DNA of 26,262 nucleotides, taken from the NCBI GenBank assembly GCA_028278125.1, contig JANQEY010000333.1:1-26262 (forward strand), in the 5' to 3' direction. Shown here piece by piece: positions 15,075-22,740 of the stretch. How positions within the stretch are numbered: the first letter of the stretch is position 1; each line of letters opens with the position of its first letter. A program made the position numbers and the translations under genes. The DNA is from a bacterium (GTDB lineage: Bacteria > Electryoneota > Electryoneia > Electryoneales > Electryoneaceae). Below the pieces are notes generated by a model. That model was not told the DNA's origin. It searched no databases and was given only the letters and a program-made list of their open reading frames with translations.

Positions 15075-15954
15075 ACTTTCCCGCCTGGTTCATAAAATGA
15101 CCGGTGGACATCTGCGCGGTTCGAAAAAGCTCCTTCGTGAAAAAACCAGCCCCCTGATGAAAAAAATTCACCAACCCTTTAATGCTGATGATCTAAAAAA
15201 AGAAATTGAATCAAATCTGCCTGATGAGTGGGATATCCTCTTTGTTCATAGTTCGATTGATGAGATGAACCAGGTATTTTCTGGTGAACCGGGTGAAATT
15301 TTAGCCATGCTGGAATCTTTGACTGGTGAAAAAAGAACACTCGCAATGCCGGCTTTTTTCTTCGGTGGCGAAGATGGTGACATGGTCAGCTGGTACAGGA
15401 ACAGTCCCGTTTTTAAATCAAAACGAACACCAAGCCAGATGGGATTAATAACTGAATTCTTCAGGCGTCAAAAAGGGGTTAAACGCAGTTTACATCCGAC
15501 ACATAGTATATGTGCCTTTGGACCCCATGCAGAAGAATTAACCCGGGACCACCACTTAGCCGGAACAACCTTCGGGAAAAACACGCCATACGATTTGATG
15601 GCGAAGTACAGGACAAAGATTCTCGGAATAGGTACTTTCTACGATCAAATTCTTACACAGATCCACCATTGTGAAGATTTACTGGGTGAAAAGTTTCCTG
15701 CTCCACATATAATGGAAGAAATCCCGGTAAAACTGATTGATATCGACAAGACAGAACACGACTTCGTTTACAGGAAACGAGAATTCGAAAAGAAAAAAGA
15801 CATCTCGCTTTTGGGTAAGTGGATGGGTAAAAAGATGAAGGTCTGGAGATTTCACGGTGTGCCCATGTTTTTAACAGAAGCGAAAGCTGTCACCGACACT
15901 TTGCTGACAGCGGCCGAACGAAATAAAACACTATATTCGATAAAGATTGACTAG
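15067..15954 (+). CDS. AAC(3)-family N-acyltransferase
   Basis: A 295-residue protein from GTG 15067 (GAGG seven bases upstream), overlapping the VOC stop by eight bases. It carries the hallmarks of the aminoglycoside 3-N-acetyltransferase fold: LFVHSSIDEM, TLAMPAFFFG, SKRTPSQMGLITEFFRR, the RSLHPTHSICAFGPHA motif with the conserved HPTHS, and GIGTFYDQILTQIHHCEDL. The family transfers acyl groups from CoA (or possibly ACP) to amines. Members in polysaccharide clusters modify amino sugars rather than antibiotics. The basic N-terminal ~35 residues (KLSRLVHKMTGGHLRGSKK) extend past the family core. Sitting after ACP, FkbH and VOC, it is the likely transfer step of the cassette. Antibiotic resistance is a less likely alternative. 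Confidence 0.88.
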   Translation: MNKLSRLVHKMTGGHLRGSKKLLREKTSPLMKKIHQPFNADDLKKEIESNLPDEWDILFVHSSIDEMNQVFSGEPGEILAMLESLTGEKRTLAMPAFFFGGEDGDMVSWYRNSPVFKSKRTPSQMGLITEFFRRQKGVKRSLHPTHSICAFGPHAEELTRDHHLAGTTFGKNTPYDLMAKYRTKILGIGTFYDQILTQIHHCEDLLGEKFPAPHIMEEIPVKLIDIDKTEHDFVYRKREFEKKKDISLLGKWMGKKMKVWRFHGVPMFLTEAKAVTDTLLTAAERNKTLYSIKID

Positions 15955-15993
15955 AACTCGATTTTATTTGATACCAGATACGGACTAGGTACG

Positions 15994-17178
15994 ATGCTGA
16001 CAAAGTTAATAAAAGTTCAGAAGCTTTTAAGAAATCCTTCCCAGGTATATATCGTAAGCAAAAACGCTTACAACAGTCCATTTTCTGTTCTTCCAGACCT
16101 AGAACACCTCAAGGCTTCAATGTCCTGGCTGTCTACAGCACAGGATAACAGCGGAAGCGCCGGTTTTTCTGCTGCGTATAACCTTGTCAGGGGCTGGGAG
16201 CCGCCATATCCTGAAACTACCGGATACATTATTCCAAACCTGATCGAATGGGCGAAAGTCAGTGGAGATAATTCTAGTCTCGATCGCGCGTTTAAAGCTA
16301 CAGATTGGGAAGTTGAAGTCCAATTTCCTGATGGTGGTGTTCGCGCGGGATATGGACTTAGAAATGAATACGCGGTATTTAATACAGGTCAAGTTATCCT
16401 GGGATTGTTGGCAGCCTACAGGGAAAATGAGAATAAGAAATTCCTTGATGCCGCGGTAAAAGCCGCAGACTGGCTGCTGGGTGTTCAGGACGATGATGGA
16501 AAATGGACGAAATTCGCTTACCACGAAATACCACATGTTTATTATACAAGGGTATCATGGCCTGTTCTGGAAGTATATGAAGCAACAGGTGAGGAGAAAT
16601 ACCTGGAGGCAGGTAAGAAACATATAGAATGGACTCTTGATCAGCTTAAAGATGGCTGGACACCACTGATGAGTTTTGACTATAACAAACCGCCCTTTAC
16701 ACACACTGTAGCCTATACTCTCCGTGGATTACTGGAAGCATCAAAACTACTTAAAAATTCCACGGGAACAGATGCATATAAAAAAGCACTGGAATTAAGT
16801 AGAATAATTGCGGATAAGTATGAAAAACTGGGATTTGTATCTAATCAAAAGAATAAATATATGCCAGCCAGGCTTGGAAAGAATTGGGAATCGACGGATC
16901 GAAGTACATGTTTAACCGGTAACGCACAACTGGCGATAGTATTCTACAAATTATATGAAAAAGAAGCTGATCCGCTTTTCCTGACTACAGCCAATAATCT
17001 TGTTGACGATGTAAAAAGATCGCAGGCAGTTAAATCAGTGAATGAATGTTTACGGGGAGCGGTCCCCGGATCCTGGCCGGTGTGGGGAAATTACCTGACG
17101 TACAGTTATCCAAACTGGGCGGCTAACTTCTTCGCTGAAGCGTTAATGCTTAAGATCAAAATAATGCGGAAAGAATAA
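15994..17178 (+). CDS. Alpha/alpha-barrel protein of polysaccharide-cluster type
   Basis: A 394-residue soluble protein made of helical hairpin repeats: HLKASMSWLSTAQD, the conserved PYPETTGYIIPNLIEWA, DWEVEVQFPDGGVRAGYG, AVFNTGQVILGLLAAY, AADWLLGVQDDDGKW and HTVAYTLRGLLEASKLL. This is an (alpha/alpha)6-type barrel as in glycoside hydrolases, polysaccharide lyases and terpene cyclases. From memory, close relatives in surface-polysaccharide clusters are often mislabelled as delta-aminolevulinic acid dehydratase. No signal peptide is evident. Conserved acidic and aromatic residues (PETTGY) may form an active site, but none is characterised to my knowledge. It follows the AAC(3) gene by 39 bases, with AGGT before the ATG, and probably closes the operon. 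Fold fairly sure, reaction unknown. Confidence 0.68.
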   Translation: MLTKLIKVQKLLRNPSQVYIVSKNAYNSPFSVLPDLEHLKASMSWLSTAQDNSGSAGFSAAYNLVRGWEPPYPETTGYIIPNLIEWAKVSGDNSSLDRAFKATDWEVEVQFPDGGVRAGYGLRNEYAVFNTGQVILGLLAAYRENENKKFLDAAVKAADWLLGVQDDDGKWTKFAYHEIPHVYYTRVSWPVLEVYEATGEEKYLEAGKKHIEWTLDQLKDGWTPLMSFDYNKPPFTHTVAYTLRGLLEASKLLKNSTGTDAYKKALELSRIIADKYEKLGFVSNQKNKYMPARLGKNWESTDRSTCLTGNAQLAIVFYKLYEKEADPLFLTTANNLVDDVKRSQAVKSVNECLRGAVPGSWPVWGNYLTYSYPNWAANFFAEALMLKIKIMRKE

Positions 17179-17194
17179 CGGGCGATCTTTTTTT
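17152..17194 (+). terminator. Weak hairpin plus T-run after the alpha/alpha-barrel gene
   Basis: AAGATC (17152-17157, inside the end of the gene) can pair with GATCTT (17184-17189) across a 26-base loop, immediately followed by a run of T. The T-run is good but the stem is short and the loop long, so termination is only plausible. Confidence 0.3.
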
Positions 17195-17246
17195 ATTGAA
17201 TATGTTAGCCTATTTTAACAATATGATTAAAAAGAATGTCTATACT

Positions 17247-17260
17247 GGAGAATAGTTATC
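17247..17260 (+). promoter_or_regulatory. Ribosome site GGAG placed for a non-canonical ATC start
   Basis: GGAG (17247-17250) lies seven bases before ATC at 17258. From the in-frame stop at 17228 to TTG 17327 there is no ATG, GTG or TTG in the P-type ATPase frame, yet the metal-binding domain is encoded there. The site and spacing point to initiation at ATC 17258, or to a sequence error that changed ATG to ATC. Confidence 0.5.
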
Positions 17261-19405
17261 AGGTATTCCTTTAAAGTACACGGGCTCGATTGTTCAGAAG
17301 AGGTTGCCCTGTTAAAAAAGGCACTGTTGCCACTGGTTAAAGACGAAGAGAAACTCGTTTTTGATGTTCTTCGGGCTAAAATGTCTGTTATCACTGACGA
17401 TAAGGGTGTCTCTTCGAATTCAATAATTAAGGGGATTTCAACCGTCGGGATGAAGGCTGAAGTCTGGGAAGAGAGCCAGAAGAACCAGAATGCTAAGGGC
17501 AAGCTGGATAAGTTTAAAGTATTAACAGGTTTGTCTGCGTTATTTGTCGCGACTGGTTTTATAATACACACATTTTCCAGTAGTTTCTTAAACGCTTTAA
17601 TATCTTCTGAGGAACCTCTTTCCTGGTACATAATACTGCCTTATTCGCTGGCGATTCTCACTGGCGGATGGAATATAGCACCCAAGGCCTGGTATGCTTT
17701 AAAGAACCTGCGACCGGATATGAACCTGCTGATGACTATAGCGGTTATTGGCGCGGTTATACTCGGCGAATGGTTTGAGGCAGCCAGCGTGACCTTCCTC
17801 TTTTGCCTCGCTCTTTACCTTGAATCATGGAGTGTAAGCCGTGCCAGGAATGCCATCGAATCATTAATGAATTTGTCGCCAGAAAAAGCCAACGTTATTG
17901 ATCCGGAGACGAATTCCTCAACTTCAGTGCTCGTTGAAGATGTGCTGATAAATTCCCATGTGAGTGTTCGTCCGGGAGAACGTTTTCCTCTCGATGGGAC
18001 AATAATATCCGGTGAATCATCCGTTAACCAATCTCCCATCACAGGTGAATCGGTTCCCGTTGATAAAAAAACGGGTGATGATGTTTATGCCGGGACTATC
18101 AATGGAGATGGCCATGTAGTATTCAAGACCACTTCATTATCAGATGATACAACTATCGCTCGAATAATCAGGCTTGTTGAAGATGCGCAGTCGCACCGGG
18201 CGGAAAGTGAAAGATGGATTGATAAATTTGCCCGGATCTATACCCCGGGAATGCTGGGGCTGGCTCTTCTTATTTTTACTATACCATCTCTATTCCTGGG
18301 AGGAAACTGGTTAACCTGGGGTTACCGCGCCCTGGTATTCCTTGTGATAGGCTGTCCCTGCGCCCTGGTTATCTCAATTCCTGTTTCGATCGTAGCAGGA
18401 ATAGCTTCTGCCGCGATAAAGGGAGTACTGATAAAGGGTGGGGTATACCTTGAACTACCATCTCGATTAAAGGCTTTCGCATTTGATAAAACCGGCACCT
18501 TGACAACCGGTAAACCTCAAGTCCAGAAGCTGTTACCTCTTAATGGTACAGATGAAAACGAGCTGCTGAAATTGGCTGCACAGGTTGAGGCGGGTAATAT
18601 TCATCCCTTCGCTGAAGCATTAATCAATGAAGCCGAAAACCGAAGTCTGGAAATAAATGTCGCTGAGTCCGTTCGAATTGTACCCGGTAAAGGTGCTGAG
18701 GGGATCATAACTGGAAGCTTGATAAAAGTTGGTAGCGTAAAATGGCTGCAATCAGAACAGGAGGATCAATTCAACCAGATCGCAGATTCCGTTGCCCGGT
18801 TCGAACAGGAAGGACATTCACTAATCGCTGTTTGGAATGAAAACAATATAATGGGTTTAATTGGTCTGAAGGATACAGTTCGTCCGGAAGCGGAAGGGGC
18901 AATAAGTGATTTAAAAACAGCAGGGATTGAACACCTTGTATTATTAAGCGGTGATCGAAGTAATATCACCCGGCAAATTGGGATAAAAGCCGGTTTCGAC
19001 GAAATCTACCCGGAATTACTTCCCGAAGAGAAACAGGAGAAGGTCAAACAATTAAAAACGACCTATGACGGTATCAGCATGGTTGGTGATGGGATAAATG
19101 ACGCACCCGCCATGGCGGCATCATCCCTGGGAATAGCAATGGGCGCGATGGGGACTGATACTGCCATTGAAACATCTGATATAGCCTTGATGACTGACGA
19201 TCTTTCGCGCATACCATGGTTGATTCTTCACTCACGTAGAACGCTGAATATAATTGCCGAGAATATTACTATCGCCCTCGGACTAAAACTTGTTTTTATG
19301 GTATTAGCCGCAATGGGATACGCCACACTCTGGATGGCGATCATGGCTGATATGGGAGCATCACTGATAGTTATATTCAACAGTTTGCGTCTTTTGAAAT
19401 CATAG
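17258..19405 (+). CDS. P1B-type heavy-metal ATPase (Zn/Cd/Pb exporter, ZntA/CadA type)
   Basis: A 715-residue protein when counted from the proposed ATC start. The N-terminal metal-binding domain is RYSFKVHGLDCSEEV, with a single ligand Cys12 in the DCxEE form. It is followed by membrane helices, the TGE actuator loop (SPITGESVPVDK), and CPC (366-368) in the sixth helix. Then come the phosphorylated Asp410 (DKTGT), the NIHPFAEAL histidine-proline motif, and GDGINDAPAM. Asp698 in the last helix (MADMGAS) together with CPC defines the P1B-2 class, which exports Zn2+, Cd2+ or Pb2+ from the cytoplasm using ATP. Copper-type motifs are absent. Starting at TTG 17327 would cut off half the metal-binding domain, so I reject that start. 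It lies 79 bases after the barrel gene. Confidence 0.92.
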   Translation: MRYSFKVHGLDCSEEVALLKKALLPLVKDEEKLVFDVLRAKMSVITDDKGVSSNSIIKGISTVGMKAEVWEESQKNQNAKGKLDKFKVLTGLSALFVATGFIIHTFSSSFLNALISSEEPLSWYIILPYSLAILTGGWNIAPKAWYALKNLRPDMNLLMTIAVIGAVILGEWFEAASVTFLFCLALYLESWSVSRARNAIESLMNLSPEKANVIDPETNSSTSVLVEDVLINSHVSVRPGERFPLDGTIISGESSVNQSPITGESVPVDKKTGDDVYAGTINGDGHVVFKTTSLSDDTTIARIIRLVEDAQSHRAESERWIDKFARIYTPGMLGLALLIFTIPSLFLGGNWLTWGYRALVFLVIGCPCALVISIPVSIVAGIASAAIKGVLIKGGVYLELPSRLKAFAFDKTGTLTTGKPQVQKLLPLNGTDENELLKLAAQVEAGNIHPFAEALINEAENRSLEINVAESVRIVPGKGAEGIITGSLIKVGSVKWLQSEQEDQFNQIADSVARFEQEGHSLIAVWNENNIMGLIGLKDTVRPEAEGAISDLKTAGIEHLVLLSGDRSNITRQIGIKAGFDEIYPELLPEEKQEKVKQLKTTYDGISMVGDGINDAPAMAASSLGIAMGAMGTDTAIETSDIALMTDDLSRIPWLILHSRRTLNIIAENITIALGLKLVFMVLAAMGYATLWMAIMADMGASLIVIFNSLRLLKS

Positions 19406-19469
19406 TTTTTCGAAAAGAATGATTAAACCAAGAGTCGCAATTGTTTCCCCACTTCTATAAATTGTCTCT

Positions 19470-20093
19470 ATGAATAATACTCCTGATGAATACTATACCC
19501 TTGCCAAAACGGATGAGTACCGAGTGAAGGTAAAGGGTAGTGTCTTTTTCGCAATTGCCTCACCGGTTGATGACAGGGAGGACGCTGAAAATCTGCTCCA
19601 GAAATGGCGTAAAACCTATTATGATTCAACTCATATAGGTTGGGCATACCGCCTGGCGCCACCGCCCGGTGGAGAGATACGTTATGATGACGATGGTGAA
19701 CCACACGGTACAACGGGAATGCCAATTTTTAAATCGATTGAGGGTGCAGATCTCTGGGGTGTTTTGGTTGGCGTAGTAAGATGGTATGGTGGAACCAAGC
19801 TGGGAACAGGTGGATTAGCGAGAGCCTATGGTGGAGCGGCAACTGAGGCAATTAAGCTGATTAAAAGAAAAAAGATAGAAATCAGGAGTACATTAAGGAT
19901 TAAAATAAACAGCGATCTTATTGGAATTGTATATTCACTGGCTGATAAATCTGGTGCGAAACTGGACGCGCCGGAATATATTGGAGATGGAATCGGAATA
20001 GACGCACATGTACTTCTTTCAAAGGTAAAATCATTTTCTGAGGATATTCGTGAATCGACGGCGGGTGAAGCCGTTATCGAGATCCTGGCATGA
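19470..20093 (+). CDS. YigZ/IMPACT (UPF0029) family protein
   Basis: A 207-residue protein with the two-domain YigZ layout. The N-terminal Impact domain has THIGWAYRL (~54-62), the nearly invariant YDDDGEPHGTTGMPI, and VVRWYGGTKLGTGGLARAYG. A short DUF1949-type ferredoxin-like domain follows (~137-207). Eukaryotic IMPACT regulates Gcn2; the bacterial role is unsettled, with links to ribosome or nucleic-acid binding. A TATAAA lies eight bases before the ATG (19456-19461), hinting at a very short or absent leader, but I find no -35 box. Its stop overlaps the next start by four bases (ATGA), so it is coupled to the CorC-like gene. Length and motifs are complete. Confidence 0.92.
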   Translation: MNNTPDEYYTLAKTDEYRVKVKGSVFFAIASPVDDREDAENLLQKWRKTYYDSTHIGWAYRLAPPPGGEIRYDDDGEPHGTTGMPIFKSIEGADLWGVLVGVVRWYGGTKLGTGGLARAYGGAATEAIKLIKRKKIEIRSTLRIKINSDLIGIVYSLADKSGAKLDAPEYIGDGIGIDAHVLLSKVKSFSEDIRESTAGEAVIEILA

Positions 20094-21325
20094 ATATAGA
20101 TCTACTAATAATCATCACTGTAATTCTGCTCAGTGCTTTCTTTTCCGGCACTGAAACAGCTTTTACGGCAACACGTTTGCTTACGCTGGAAGTTTATAAC
20201 AGGCATAAAAGACGTGGTGCATCCTCAGCGTCATGGTTTTATAAACGCCCGAATACTTTTTTCACAACCACCCTGGTGGGTAATAATCTTGTAGCAGTCA
20301 TTTACAGTTCAGTTTTTGCATTATACCTGAAACGTATTGGTGTCCCAGTCGAAATTATTGTTGTTATCAGCCCGGTGATCCTGCTGTTGTTCGGTGAAAT
20401 AATCCCGAAATCAATGGCGAGATACCGTCCCGAAAAATGGGCTCTCTGGTCTGCAGGATTCCTGTTAACCGGTTATTACCTGATGTACCCGATAATATTT
20501 ATCGCCCGGAAATCGAGTAGTGTTTTACTGAGTATTTTTGGATTAAAAGATACATCTAAAACTGAACGAATTTCAGCAACTGACCTCCGCCTCACCTGGC
20601 GTGAACTTGGTAAATCCGGGGTTGTTGATAAATCTGAAGCAGAGATGCTTGACCGTCTGATGGACCTACGGACTACGAGGTTAAGCGAAATAATGACTCC
20701 CAGGATCCAAATTAAAGGGCTGCCCATCTCAACGTCTCTTGAAGAAGTAAATTCGTATATCCAGTCAACCGGTCATTCAAGAATTCCAATCTATGAAGAT
20801 GATCTTGATCATATAATTGGAATTCTCCATGCCCGAGACTTGTTTTTTGAGCCGGAAAACATCAAAGAGATGATGAAACCAGCCGCCTATTACCCCGAAC
20901 TGATGCCTGCTGTCAGGTTGATCGAACGGTTCCGCAGGGGTGGAGCGGGTATGATAGTAGTTGTTGATGAACATGGCGGGACGGCGGGAATTGTAACCCT
21001 TGAGGATCTTCTTGAAACAATTGTTGGTGAAATAGATGATGAATATGATCGCAAGGAGGTATGGGGGAGAGAGGTTGCGAAAAACGCCTACCTTGTCTCC
21101 GGTGATACTAAATTAGATCTGATTCAGGAAAGATTGAATATCAGTTTTCCACCTGGAGATTATACAACCATCGGAGGTTTGATAATAAACCATCTTGGCG
21201 AGATCCCTGCCGAAGGTGTTCAACTGGAACTTGATGAAGTTTACTGTAGAGTTGCATCAGCAACTGACAACAGGATTAAAAAGGTTCTTGTGAGAAAAAA
21301 GAAAAGGGATTTAAAGATCCAATAA
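20090..21325 (+). CDS. CNNM/CBS-pair membrane protein (HlyC/CorC family)
   Basis: A 411-residue protein. The CNNM membrane domain (~1-140) has SAFFSGTETAFTATRLL, TLVGNNLVAVIYSS and LLFGEIIPKSMAR. The CBS pair (~190-310) begins with the typical LSEIMTPR and includes GHSRIPIYEDDLDHIIGILHARDL and VVVDEHGGTAGIVTLEDLLETIVGEIDDEYD. The C-terminal CorC/HlyC domain (~325-400) has DYTTIGGLIINHLGEIP. Related proteins export or sense Mg2+ (and in some cases Na+), and the CBS pair binds adenine nucleotides. The hemolysin name is historical. It is translationally coupled to the YigZ gene by ATGA. All domains are complete; the transported ion is inferred from the family. Confidence 0.92.
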   Translation: MNIDLLIIITVILLSAFFSGTETAFTATRLLTLEVYNRHKRRGASSASWFYKRPNTFFTTTLVGNNLVAVIYSSVFALYLKRIGVPVEIIVVISPVILLLFGEIIPKSMARYRPEKWALWSAGFLLTGYYLMYPIIFIARKSSSVLLSIFGLKDTSKTERISATDLRLTWRELGKSGVVDKSEAEMLDRLMDLRTTRLSEIMTPRIQIKGLPISTSLEEVNSYIQSTGHSRIPIYEDDLDHIIGILHARDLFFEPENIKEMMKPAAYYPELMPAVRLIERFRRGGAGMIVVVDEHGGTAGIVTLEDLLETIVGEIDDEYDRKEVWGREVAKNAYLVSGDTKLDLIQERLNISFPPGDYTTIGGLIINHLGEIPAEGVQLELDEVYCRVASATDNRIKKVLVRKKKRDLKIQ

Positions 21326-21409
21326 ATCATATTACATTAGTATAACGGCTATATTTCGAAATAACTCCGCTCCCCGCGATTTCGACATAAACTAACTTTG
21401 AGGTTGATG

Positions 21410-22699
21410 ATGTTTCAGAGTCGAATTTCCAGCAACGTTCTACCCATCCCTATTTTGGTTCTTTTTTTGATCTGCTTAATGATCGGTACAGGTTGTGATG
21501 AGGGCACTGTTACTCCACCTTCTCCACCATTACCCATCGAAATAGGATCTTTGCTTGCTGAAACGGGGAGTGAGTCGAGCATTGGCGAGTCCTGTAAGGC
21601 CGGGATTCAGGTTGCTGTAGAAGAGATTACTGAATATATCGATGACAATGATTTGAACAGGGAACTGGTCGTTTATTATGAAGACACAACGAGCGATTCA
21701 ACTACAGCACTGGCAAAACTTGAGTCGCTGGCAAGTGGTTTAGTCTCCTTTGTAATCGGTCCAACCCTGGATGAATCGGTGGGTACTATCAGCCCCTGGG
21801 CTGCACAGAATGAGGTGCTCCTTCTAAGTCCCTCCAGTGTTGGTATCCAGTACGCCATTGAAGATGATAACATTTACAGGTTCGCGCCCACTGATCTTCA
21901 ACAGTCAAAGGCGCTGGCAGCTCTTCTCGAACATGACGGGATAGAAGCAGTCGTAACATTTGCTAGTGATGATGAATGGGCGGACAATTTACTGGAATCT
22001 CTTGAAAGTAACTTTACTAATCGTGGTGGCGTTATCCACAGTGAAATCAGGTACGACAACGATCTGCCCATAGATTCTACATATCTGGATTCACTTGAGG
22101 ATAAGCTGGATGAAGCCGATGAAATCTATTCAGATTCATCTATAGCTGTCTGCTTTTTTGAACGGGATGATCTTAAAACAGCGGATTTTTTCGATAAAGC
22201 AAAAGACGCCTATGTGATCAACGTAGCACCCTGGTATGGAAGTGAAGGTTCGGTTCGAAATCAGTATCTTGAACAGGATGTAAACCTGGGTTCTACGGCA
22301 GTCACTCTTGGTGGATTTCCCTGTCCAGTTTTCTCACAGCAATCACATGAAGAATCCGAAATTGTTCACAAGATCAGGTTAAAACTTGATGGTACTGATC
22401 CATCCGCATATGCCCTGGCGGCGTATGATGCCGTATGGGTAGCATTTAAAACTTACGAGGGACTTGGTGTGACAAATCCCGGGTTCGCTGATCTGAAATC
22501 CACTTTCCTGGATACTGTCAACAGCTATATCGGTGAAACGGGTTCGACAGCACTCGATCAAGCGGGTGATCGGCTAAATGGTGATTTTGATTTCTGGAAA
22601 ATCAGGCAGATGCCCGACGCATTTCCTGTAGCTTATGAATGGTACAAGTTCGCGACATATCTGAGTGTACAGGATCATATTCATATTATCCCTGAGTAG
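21410..22699 (+). CDS. ABC-type substrate-binding lipoprotein (Leu/Ile/Val-binding type)
   Basis: A 429-residue protein. I chose ATG 21410 because GAGG lies six bases before it; in-frame starts at 21398 and 21407 are worse placed. A hydrophobic signal ends in LMIGTGC, a lipobox-like site, so the mature protein would begin at Cys-Asp. The rest is a type 1 periplasmic binding fold: PIEIGSLLAETGSESSIGE, CKAGIQVAVEEI, a VIGPTLDESVGTISPWA segment, LLSPSSVGIQYAIEDDNIYRFAPTD, and AYALAAYDAVWVAFKTYE near the end. Such proteins bind amino acids, amides or urea and deliver them to an ABC importer, or act as sensors. No permease or ATPase gene is beside it; a porin-like gene follows 41 bases later. Fold call firm, ligand unknown. 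Confidence 0.87.
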   Translation: MFQSRISSNVLPIPILVLFLICLMIGTGCDEGTVTPPSPPLPIEIGSLLAETGSESSIGESCKAGIQVAVEEITEYIDDNDLNRELVVYYEDTTSDSTTALAKLESLASGLVSFVIGPTLDESVGTISPWAAQNEVLLLSPSSVGIQYAIEDDNIYRFAPTDLQQSKALAALLEHDGIEAVVTFASDDEWADNLLESLESNFTNRGGVIHSEIRYDNDLPIDSTYLDSLEDKLDEADEIYSDSSIAVCFFERDDLKTADFFDKAKDAYVINVAPWYGSEGSVRNQYLEQDVNLGSTAVTLGGFPCPVFSQQSHEESEIVHKIRLKLDGTDPSAYALAAYDAVWVAFKTYEGLGVTNPGFADLKSTFLDTVNSYIGETGSTALDQAGDRLNGDFDFWKIRQMPDAFPVAYEWYKFATYLSVQDHIHIIPE

Positions 22700-22740
22700 T
22701 TAATACAAACTATATCTCCCGGACGGATATTGGAGGAATA

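Noticed and set aside
15067..15954. Calling the AAC(3)-family gene an antibiotic resistance gene
   Set aside because: Its coupling to ACP, FkbH and VOC genes points to glycan or amino-sugar acylation; the family fold alone does not show resistance.
17327..19405. TTG 17327 as the start of the P-type ATPase
   Set aside because: It would remove DCSEE and the first half of the metal-binding domain, has no good ribosome site, and the coding signal continues upstream to the GGAG/ATC site.
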